Part shown: positions 32,701 to 44,700 of the stretch, one piece after another
Layout: every line of letters starts with the position of its first letter
Position numbering within the stretch: position 1 is the stretch's first letter
Assembly: GCF_014356525.2 (NCBI RefSeq)
Contig: NC_052508.1
Location: forward strand, 46,045,858 to 46,109,857
Origin: Nilaparvata lugens
Lineage: Eukaryota > Arthropoda > Insecta > Hemiptera > Delphacidae
DNA length: 64,000 bases
Reading direction: 5' to 3'
Made by a program: the position numbers and the translations under genes
The notes under the pieces: generated by a model
What the model saw: the letters and a program-made list of their open reading frames with translations, nothing else
Databases searched by the model: none
Told to the model about the DNA's origin: nothing

Positions 32701-35700
32701 TCTCAAGATAAGATATAGTTTTATTTTCTCAGAAAATCCATGATGTAGGCTAACCATCATGAAAATATACTATAACCTACTATAGTCACTATATACTAAT
32801 AGTCACTATAACCAACAGTGGAACCACTCCACTCCACTCCACTTGACGAAGTCACTTGTTGCAAAAACACCAGAATTACTGTATTATAATATTCCCTCAA
32901 CATTAAAATTTATGAAAGAATAATTCATTAATTGGAAAGGAATCAAGTTATGCAATCAATCTCTGTGAAGTTTACATAAGTCAGACTTGAGAACTTCTAT
33001 TGAATTTGAAGATGTTGAAGATCTTATCATTTAATGGTGACTTATTCTTCCAATTGGATATGATTTCAAGTTTCCTCTACAATTTTATACTTTTTTGAAT
33101 AGTGGTCCTTCCAAGCAGTAATGTTTAAAACTTTTCAAATTTGTATTTATTACAATACACTCTTCAATAACTGGCACATAAACAATTGAATTGATAAAAT
33201 AAAAGCGATTCTTTCTCTATGTTGTTTCATTAAATTGTTGTTCCAGTTGAGCTAAGTGTGATACCGAAACCTGCGAAATTGAGCTTGCTTGAGAGAGATG
33301 TTACTGTGTGTCAAATATATGGAAAACCGCGAGTTCTTGTGCTGGGTAGATCAGCCTCTGCAAACACCACTTCAGTTACTGTGTATACTATCTACAGGTA
33401 CAGTTTTCAATTCCAAATACTTCAGTACTCACTTTTAACAACTCACTTTTTTCCAATATAAATAAGGTTTTCATTTAAAAGCTTGAGAACATGTTGTGTA
33501 CTCCACGAAAATTATTTCTGATTCAAATGGAAACCTTCAACAGCATCTAGAAACCTTAACAATAAGACTAATAGAGACAAGGTGACTATTATAGCGTCAT
33601 TATTCTTAATATAATAAAGGAAAGAAGTGACTTATGCACGTACGGGATAAACAATTGAGGCGGAATACGGAAAAAGGGCACATAGAGCAAAATTGTGTTT
33701 TCAGAAAATCGCATTAAAGTTTTTAGTTTGGATAGATCAATGTATTTTATAATTGAATGAAAAATTCTGTTAGTACCAAATCGAAATTCAATATATTGAT
33801 CTCATGTTGATTAAAAATGTTTCACGATTATATTTCTAATTTATTCCAATATGTTTGAAAATTTGGTTATATGTACCCTTTTTCCAAAGAAAAATTTATT
33901 CTGTACAAATTTGGGTTTGATAAACTAGAAAACACATGTTATTCAACGCTAATTTCTTTATTTCTCTTGAATTAAAAAGTTATATACATATAAAAAAGTT
34001 TTCGATCATTTTATTATAATAGGGGTAGGGCATCACTTGTGGTTGAATGTCAGGAACAGGACCATTCAAGAATTTGAATGTTTTGAAATTCACATTATTG
34101 AAGTTTTCAGAGCACAGCAAAGAACCATTTTGTTTTATCTTCATGATAAAATAGTTCATGATAGTGAACTTATTTGACTTTGATGGAGGTTTGGACATAA
34201 ACATAGGAAGCAATAGTCTCACTGACCACCAAATCCCTCCTTGACATAGCTGTTTATAAACAGTTGTACCAACATCAGTTTTCAAGATTTTTGTTCGAGA
34301 TTTTCAGGTTATATGCAGAAAAAGATGGCCGTTCTAATAAAGCAATCTCCGGAAAAAGGGCATATAGCTCTATGTGCCCTTTTCCGTATACCGCCTCAAT
34401 TCAGGAATGACGCATCATCACGTCCGAACTACTCAACTGATTAACTTGAAATTTTGCATATAGATTAATAATTCAACGAGAATGGTCATAGGTCTATTTT
34501 AACTCTTCAAGATTTCAGTAGGTAAACTTTTAAGTTTGTCAAGCTTTTAATTCGACCCTTGCGGAGCACTGGTTAGCTGCCAGTGTTATTAATGAATAAA
34601 ATAGTAAAAAAATAATTTTGGGTTCGATTTGCAATTTGAGCTCTGATTTAGCCAGGCTATCGATACAATATGATATTGTAATAGTAATACTAACTTGTAT
34701 ATACTTTGGTAATTCTTTTTTCTGATGATGCCCACATGGTTTATTACTTTTGCGTTGGTTATGATGCGAGGCAAAAAAAAAAAAAAAATCAAATGCCAGA
34801 CAGGATGGGAATTGAACCTACGGCCAATAGCAACGATAGCAGACTGAAATTTGTGATGTTCGACACCACTTTCCTAAGGCCGTTCACCAATACATTAATC
34901 AAGAATTCAAATTGGATTTGAATGGAATGTGAAGCGATTTTTATGTTTCTAGTGTGAAACATCGAAATGTGACTATGAATATATTGTTAATTTTTATTGC
35001 AGTGCTGTGTCTGTAAAGAAGACTCACGTTCTTGAATTGAATAATGGCGGTCGACTTGCCATCAACATCTATGATAATTAATTCTGATCCACTATCAAGT
35101 TTCTAAGGTGAGCTTCTAGACAACTGGTAAATTTTACTGCTTATTTTATTGTTGAAATAATCTTATTATTTAGTAGCTGTAACTGCAAACTCTCCCTTTT
35201 GGTCTTCATTATGGGCTGTCTATACAACATAAGTTGAAACCAAATATGAAATGGCGGAATAAATCAAGATTTTACTTGTAAATTGCAATTTGATTTCATT
35301 TTGTTTTTCATTGTGTGCGTTCTGTGGACAGTAAATTGTTCCAGTTACAATCGTAAATTGTTCCATCACGTGAATAGTACAAAATGTTCCCATGGAACGC
35401 CATTTCAAAATCGTTGGTTCAAGCTTTTGGCGCGCACTTATGAAGTTGATTTACACCAAAATGTGTCTTTCACTAGCTGCGTGAATGAAGAAAGGGTGTT
35501 TTACAAACTTACCGTCTAGAAAAGTGTGCATTTCTTTCATTCCATTACTCTCAAATTTTCTATAAAGAAAAATTCATTCAACAAATAGTTATCAAACATA
35601 ATTTTGTTAGTTATGTATTCTATGGCTATGCTATGGTAAACAAGCTATCAGCGCATGCGCAGCCGCATAGAAGCAAGCAGACTACAAAATTCAATCGATC

Positions 35701-38700
35701 AATGAGAGCTCGGATAGTTGGAACTGTACCTCGTTGGAACAATTTACCACGCTTCGACTGTGGGGCAGGAACTTGGAACTGAAATTGGTACAGAATCTGT
35801 CGAAATTCTTCATATGTGACGCGGAACTTTTTACCTGGTAAATTGTGAATCGGACAATTTACCACATTCTATGTACACAGAACGGGCCCATTGGGCATGA
35901 GATATGTAACAATAATCGCTATTGATGGGGTAATTTATGCAGTGACCATAAATTTTCTGGTTAAACCAACAGTTAATCATAGTTTAAACTTTCAAAAACT
36001 GAAAACTGAGTTTCTAACAGAAACTATTACACTGTAATAACAGTCTCACGATTGAAGGCATAATCAATTTTTGAATGTAGAAATCGAAACCTCATAACAC
36101 CAAATGTGACAAACTGTAAAAGGTATGTATTATAGGTGATTAGTAGCCTATGTATTAGAAGTATTTCTTAAACAGGAGGATCCTGACATTGTTATTTTCA
36201 CAGAGCATGGCTTAAAAATAAAGGAAATAAATCAAGTTAGGATTCCAGGCTATTCACTGAGATCAGAATTTTGTAGAATAGCTCATAGAAGTGGTGGTGT
36301 ATGTATATTCACTAGAAATGCTAAACATACCCAAACTTATGAACTGGATTTTGTTAAGAGATTTTCTGTTGAGATGGATTTAGAGGTGACGGGACTAAGG
36401 TTAAAAATTGATGATCGATTTGAGGGAGCAGTGTTAGGTATCTATAGGTCACTAAATGGAGACTGGCAAAAATTTGTGAGCTGCTCCATACACTTTTGGA
36501 AATTACAACCGCTCGTTTCACAAATGTTATAGTAGTAGGAGATTTCAATACCGATTTTGCCAGGCAGGATAAAATGACAGAGGATATTAGAGATATTATT
36601 AATATGAATAATTTAGAAATTAAGGTCCACGAATATACAAGAGTAACTCGAACTTCACAGACAATTATTGATAATATCCTCACAAATATAGAAGGTTGTA
36701 ATGTCAGGTTAGGTAGCTCAGATCTATCAGATCATAACTATCAAATTTTAGATGTTAAGTTGCAGGGCCAGAATCCAAGCAGAAAAAAAACTTTTGTGAA
36801 AGAAATTCAGCAATATGAGCTAGGAAATATAAATTGTTTGAAGCAGGAACTGCTTCAAGAAAATTGGAGTAGTGTTTATAACAGTTGTAACCTAAATTAC
36901 AAATATAAGCAATTCATTGATACTCTAAGATTTCACATTAGTGTATGCTGTCCAATAAAAAAAGTCAAAGTAAAAAGTAAATTAAACAAAGTAGATGAAT
37001 GGATAACTGAAGATATTCTTACTCAAAGAAATATTGTTAGGGAAGCTTATGAGGAATTTAAATTAGTGAGGGATGTTCCGAGTGAAGTCAAATACAAATG
37101 TCTAAAGAAAAACTATGCAAAAGAAGTGAGGAAAGCTAAGTGTAAGAAAACAGCTGAAATATTAACAACTAGTACCAATTTTAACTCTGCTGTTTGGGAG
37201 GTAATTAATAGAAATAGGAGAGCAGCTCAAAAAGATACAGTTACTAATGTCCCTAGGATAATCGATGAACATGGAAATTATATGGATGATAGTATAGACA
37301 TTTGTAACTTTTTCAATAAGTATTATCAACAGGTTGCATATAATCTCCAAAAGTCACTGAACACTAATACTTATAATACAACTACATTAAATGCTGAGCC
37401 AATTGAAAAGGTATTTAAATTTCATCCATTATCAAGAGATGAGTTGTCAAGAATAATAAAAAATTTGAATAACAAAAAAACAGTAGGATTGGATGGGGTC
37501 TCAAGCAAAATTTTAAAAGAATGTGAAAATGAATTACTGGACCCTTTATTGCATCTCCTTAATACTTCACTAGAGCAGGGTATTTTCCCTGATGATCTGA
37601 AACAAGGAAAAATTTTGCCAATTTTCAAGAGCGGTGATTCTGAAAGAGTTGAAAATTATAGACCCATTAGTATTCTAAATGTAATAAGTAAAATTTTTGA
37701 AAGAGTAGTTTTAAATAGGCTATTGATGCACCTGGAAGAAATTAATTTCATATGTGATGAACAGCATGGGTTCCAGAAAGGGAAATCTACTAAGACTGCA
37801 ATAGTATCCCTTGTTGAAAGACTAATAGATATAATAGATTCAGGTGAGAAGGCAGCCGCAATATTTCTTGATTTATCCAAAGCTTTTGATTGTGTGAACC
37901 ATAGAATATTATTGGAAATACTAAAAACTGTAGGTGTGAATGGTATAGAACTAAAATGGTTTGAATCATATCTCATAGGTGTAGAAACCAGTGTGTTGAG
38001 CTTACCAAGGTGGATGGGAATGAAATAGTAAAAATTAAATCTCAAAAACTGGAGGTCCAGGCTGGAGTACCTCAAGGCTCAATTCTGGGTCCCTTACTGT
38101 TTCTGTTGTATGTGAACCAATTACCAAAAGAGTTAAAAGATCACAGAGCTCTGTTGTTTGCTGATGACACATCGCTTATCTTTAACAATTATTTATTAGA
38201 TAGTCTAGAAATAAATGCTTTTACTGGAGTACAGTCAATTGTCCAATTCTTGAAGCAAAGGCAATTAACAATAAATAGTAAGAAATGTCAATTCCTACAA
38301 TTCAAAAGTAAATATAATTCAGTAGAGGATAGAGAAATAAATGTGTTTGTAGAGGAAAATGAATTAGACCAAGAAGAGAAAGTAGCATTCTTGGGAATTT
38401 TATTGGACAGGAAATTAACATGGCATCCTTACATTGAGAGGATATGTAATAAGATATCATCTGGGGTATTTGTCCTGCGGCAGCTTGCTAGGCTGAATGA
38501 TAAAAAACTAATGTTAACTGCTTACCATGGACTTATACTATCTCATATTAGGTATGCTATTTTAGTATGGGGTAATTCATCTCAACAAAATATGGACAGG
38601 GTGTTTAAGATTCAAAAGAAGGCACTCAGATGTATAGAGAAAGTGAATAGGTTAGACTCTTGTAGGCCTTTATTTAAAAAGCTTGGTCTATTAACTGTGC

Positions 38701-41700
38701 CATCTTTGTATGTATATGAAGTTGTAATGCATGTGAAAACGAGTGGTGTGATCCAGAATTCAGATGTTCATGAGTTTAATACGCGAAACAGAGCAGATTA
38801 TTATATAATGGGTCACAATAGTAGGTTATTTGAACAAAAACCAGATTATATTGGTAGGAAATTTTATAACAAGCTACCTCAAATCTTGAAAAGTAAAGAT
38901 GATTTGAAGATTTTCAAAAAACAAATTAAAAAATATTTAGTTGATAGAGCTTTTTATAGTGTACAAGAATTCCTTTCAAACCTAAACTAGGTTGAACTAC
39001 TTAGTGTTAGAATTATTATGTAATAACATGACTTGTCTTATACTCCATGACTGGAGTCTTTAGGACGTAATCTTAAAAAAAAAAAAAAAAAAAAAAATGT
39101 AATTTCATACACTTTCTTTCGTGAGAATAGAATATTCTCTGTTATTATGTAACAAAAATTTTTAATGTAATAAATGAAATATTCAAGCAAATAAATAAAC
39201 AACGACAGTGCTTATGTAGAACATTGGAATCAAAGCTCAACAGAGTTTTCAGTCTTTAAATATTGTTTCATTTTCATGGGTGTGTGATTCATTACTTTTG
39301 TAAATTTCATAGAATAATTAAGAGTGATTGATTGCTTTTAAAATGAAGTAAGTAATCGATTATTTCTGTAATCTATCATGAGATAATCGAAGAAAGTACA
39401 GTATATCTATGCGTAAAATTTGCTGTAAATGAATAATTTCTTTATCGACTTGTTTTGTTTTCAGTCAACTGTGATATTCGATATTGGACTTGAGGCGGAG
39501 CACAACAGCTTAGTATGGCTGCATCAGCCTGTTACTCTTCCAGCAACCATAGCTTCTTCAATGCAGGAGTGTGAACTCTGTATCCTTCAACACAATAATA
39601 ATTATTAATCAATTTCACAACTGTCTCAAACATTTATCCACTCCGATGGATGTAGGTGCTTTTGAAATCGGAATATGCAATCATTGGGAGACAATGATGC
39701 TTGAGTCAGGTATTTCTTATATGCAAATTATTAGCTTAGAGGTTATACATAAAGAACTGCCCGAGTTTCAATGATGACCAAATCTTGTAAAGCAAATGAA
39801 AAGAGAGCCAATGCATTTACTAGGAGTCAGCTAGTAGTGCTTACTACCGACTGCTCACAATCCTGCTGAAAATTATATTTTTGTATGATAATAATTGTTA
39901 ATTGAAAACTATTTTGGAAGCTCTACCGACTAGAATTCATTTTTTCATAAAAGAAGTTGAATCATTATATTTTGAGAGAGTTTCCTCATAAATAAATTAG
40001 AATATTCATTCTGGCCCGTTAAATTTCCTCATTCAGTTGAAGCCGCATAAATTCCTGTTTCAGCTTTTCCATTTTCCTTTATATTTTGCAAAAGTTGAAC
40101 AGTTTAGGAGCCGGTTAACTGTTTTAGCAGATACGTACCATAATGTAAAAAATATCACATTAGCTAAGCTAGGTAAGGTACCCAATATTATCAATCTAGA
40201 AAGAAGAATTAACACGATTGAAAATTAATTGGAATAGTTGAAAACCTGCAATTAAAGCATCAGTTTATTTTATAGGAATTTGGTCCTTGACTAGCATTTT
40301 TATAGATTCAGCAAATTGGGTCATGTTTCAGCCAAATATCGTTATTGATGCAAAGCTTGGTTGTCTATGGTAAGTTTTTTGTTTTCTCTTTACTGAAACA
40401 CGAAATTAATAATTTTCATCTTGCTGTCTCTGAGAATCTGAATCTTACTTTTAAAATATGAACAGTTTAATGAGCTATAGAGACGTGGTTCATGACACTT
40501 TCCGCTTTGCTAGTAAATAGAAGTAGCTTTATGAGGTAGTCTTCAATTTGTTAAGGTAATTCATCAATTTATTAAACTGAAAACTATCCTATGACACTAG
40601 TCTAAATATCACTTTAAATCATTTGAAAATAACTAATTTTTTCTTCGATTTACTTTGTAATAAAATTGGAATGGAATTGAAATTCTGTCTACTATTGGAT
40701 TTCTAAAAATAATTTATTGTAGATATTTTTCTGTTACAGGCACATTCAGGTTTTACTTGAGCCGTTTCTCGAACTAATCACCGATAAATGTTGGCTACTT
40801 AATTTCCTAATGCTACGTTCGAATTCAAAAGAAATTATAATGAAGGTCTGTATTACTCCTGTTTTATTAATGTGTATTATACTCCTCTATTTTAATCAAC
40901 TCACAATGTACATTTTTTCATTTATAAATGAACAAACATTTTTTCAATATAGGCTAAATCATATGCAATCTATTGATACTCTTCTTTCTTTGATTTTTCA
41001 TTTTCAAAATATTGTAATATAGACTAATGTTTTATAAGGAGAAATCACTACTGGCGTTCAAGTTCGTGCCTTCTTCATAATAAATATATTTTGATATCAT
41101 TATTCATGAATTTCACGTGTTTTGCAGGTGATAAAATCAGTGATAGATGACATGACAATAAATGGCAATGCGCTGCAGCTTTTGGGTTCTCTTTTCGACC
41201 AAGTGAACGCCGTCTATCGGCGTGTTCTGGAAGTTCGGCTGATGAAGCAGATGGGATCACCTACGCAGGACATAGCTGTGTCCTCCCTGGCCACGTTCAC
41301 CGAAGTCACGCCCGAAAACTATGTCGATCAGTTCGACATGTATGTTCATCTATTCTCCAAATTCACTGAGCAAACTGAAGCTGATAATCAAGGTATAGCA
41401 AATACAATAAATTAAACTAAAATAATCCTTTCTATTATATTATTTGTAAATTTCCATTGCACAGTGCCATATGCAGAGTGTCCCACGAAAGGTGTAACAG
41501 CCGAAAACCAAAGATACTTCTTGAAACTTGCAACTAAAATGTCCAGTAAAATTTTTTACATCGACCTTAGTTTTCTATTTTTCGATATTTTTTAAAAAAC
41601 GTCAATAACTATAAAACTATCAATCGAAATGTAATTGTAAGGGTTTGATCACGTGTGGTCACGTTGAATGCACATATGTGTAAGTGTAAGCTTGCATGAC

Positions 41701-44700
41701 CAACAGAGAAACAAAATGTGGAAAGAGCAATAGGAACAGTCACACTGAAAGCTTGCACTTGCTAGTTGCGTTCAGTGTGAGCAGCTAGATGTAACTCACA
41801 ACGGGTTCCAATGGCACTTTTCAAATTTCGTTTTTCGGCTCATGCATGATTCGACATATACGCATTCAATGTGATCACACCATTTATTGTAGTAAAGAAT
41901 TTCTTATTAGAAATTTCTTCCACTTTTCAACCATATCCTTAGAGTTGGATTTTGACTGATAGCTTTCTATTATTGACGTTTTTCAAAATTTCGAAAAATC
42001 TATCTCGAAAACTAAGGTCGATGTAAGACAATCTTACTGGGCATTTTTTGTTGCAAATTTCATGTAGAATTTAATATGGTCTTCGGCTATTACACCCTTC
42101 GTGTTGCACTCTGTATATCATCAGTCTCATCTATCAGTGATCAGTCTCATATAAAATCCTCACAGTTCATCATTTTTCCAATAACATTCTTATTATATCA
42201 TTGAATGAGCGAAGCGAATTCTATGTTTCAAGTCAATGGGCGTTTGTCTGTTTGTTTGTTTGTACCGCAGTTACAGTCACAGATATGGACTGATTTGGAT
42301 AAAATTTGGTATACAAGTAGTTTGAAACAAGGCGCAGAAACGTATACATTTAAAATGTTTTAATTCATCACCGTTTCAAGATGGCGGCCCTTTAATTGGA
42401 AATTTTACCCTGAAAATCAACCTAACTTTTCAATACTTTATCGGATCAGGTTCAAATTGAGCTCATTCAACTCAGCGCTTCAAAGCGGTATTATTTCATG
42501 TAGGCTTATCACATGTTTAATTTAAAATTTTTAATTTTTGGAATTATAATTTTTTTCCAATTCCCAATCCAAGTTTTAGATTTTTTATCTTTTCAGCCGT
42601 GCTTCCGAGCTCAAAAGTGTAGAGGACCTCTATTCTTCAGCGCTCCATGGTGGTCTTATTTCATTTATCACATGTTCAAAATTTTAGAAATCGATTATGT
42701 CCCAAATTTCAAGTTTCAGCTTTTTATCTCTTTAACCGTGCAACCCAGCTCAAAAGTGTAAGATAATTTTATTTTCCAGCGTTCCAAGGCGGTTTTATCT
42801 CTTACATCACATTTTTATAATTCGATAATTTTTTTCCAAGTCCATTCAAGTCTCAGATTTTTTCTCTTCAACCATGCATCCTAGCACAAAAGTGTAAAAA
42901 ACTTCTATTTCTCAGCGTCCTCCAACGATCCTATTATAATCATACTCTAAATCCAATTTGTATGTGTGTGAATAGGCGGGGCGTGTGTGAGTAGTGATGT
43001 TAGTGAGTGTGGCGAGCTCTACTGTTCTCCGAACTACTAGTAGTTGAACTTAAACTGCTAATCATTTTTTATTAATGTTATTGTGAGTTTACCAACATCG
43101 TGCCACTATACACTGCTTATTAACAAGTAACTGACAGATATCCGAAGCTGACTGCAAATAGAAATAGCGGCACTCATCTGGAAACTAGAAACACTCTCAC
43201 AAGAGAATCCAATCAAAAACATTATTTTTCTACAACTGCACGTAAAAAAAGAATTTACATACTCAATTCTCCTCGTAAAACAGCTTATTTCTGAGGAGAA
43301 TCTACTTTTTCGCTCGCTAACCATCCGCAGTAGATTTTCTTTACGCTCGGTTATCATTCGCGCATGCGCAGAAGAGTTTCTTTACGCTCGCTGATCAGCT
43401 GATGGTAAGCAGCTCGCCAAAAGGTCAGATCTTAACCTAAAAAGTCGGTAATTATAACTCCGCCGACATAAGTAATTTAACAGGTTTGAGAAGTTGTAGA
43501 AAAAATGTTGTATGTAATTCGCGCGTAATGCTTCTTTATCGCCCTTGCAAAATTATCACGCTTCGCGTCGCGTGATAACTGTTTTGCGCGAGCGATAAAG
43601 TCGCGCATTACGCTCTTAATACATAAATAGCTATTTCGAAATAGTTAATTTTTATTTTGGCAGTTCCGATGAGCCGACGTTTGGTGGCCATACTGGTTGA
43701 GTACTTCCGATCGCTGACGGATCTGCAAATTCCAATCGACAACTCGTTGCAAGTGCTTCTGATTGAGTCACTAGTGCAGCAGCGAGCTTACTTCCAACTA
43801 CTTCACTTTCTACAGTATCATGTGGTTTCCGACTCCAAGCACCTGGTAATCTATTAATTTTAATTCAATTTTGAGAGTTTGGTTTTCCTAGACCTGTTTA
43901 TAGGCATGTTAATATATCTTGGTCCTTGAGAAGTACAGAACTATTCTCAGTTGAAGAATTAAGAGTTTCATTCTCAATACCTAATTGAAGAAAAACGATG
44001 CACATACTAGCTCAACGCGTGTGCGAAATTGATGAAAGTTAAAATGATGAGATGGTAAGATCCCGTCCAGAAACGGGTCCTAAAAAAAATTAATAAGCTT
44101 GGTGTTGAAGATCTCTTTGAATATTTTATTTTAGATAGCTCTTGCATCCTTCATTTAGATTGTGGGTTGTGATTAATTCTGTGCAAAAGGGTAAGAAAAA
44201 CTTTTTACTGGTGATATTTTTCAAACTTTTCGATTTGTATACTATAAGCTATCAAAATAAAAAAGTTTTCTCAGGAAATTTTTGGAACATATCATTACAA
44301 AATCGCTGAGACAAAATCCATGAAATTTTGAGGAACTATTCTTCATGGTAAAAGTAAATTCTCATATAATATCTATCGGGTTCAAACCCTCATTACCAAA
44401 AGTTTTTTAACCAGATCACTCCCATGTTATCGTATGAGCACGTTAAACTGTCGGTCCCGGCTGAATTATGAAAGTCGTAAGGTACATTGACGGCTTAAAT
44501 TATATATTCAGGTGAGGTGGAACCTTCCCGCTAGGGACTCCCCACCAACAAAAGCAATAAGAATTTATTTATTCTTCATGGTATTGTTGATTGAATAAAA
44601 CAATTTTTTTTTGAAAATATCAATCTTTGAGAAAATTATTCAATTTACCAAAAATTACCAAAACTTTTTTGTCATTTTTAGTAAATTATTCAATCAACAA

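Larger units (their letters stand above)
31583..35557. repeat. Tandem duplication unit D, copy 2
   Basis: Second head-to-tail copy of unit D. Copy-specific differences: about 82 extra bases in the foldback spacer near 32719-32800, a longer A run near 34772, a small deletion near 35271, and the exon 6 frameshift. Confidence 0.95.
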
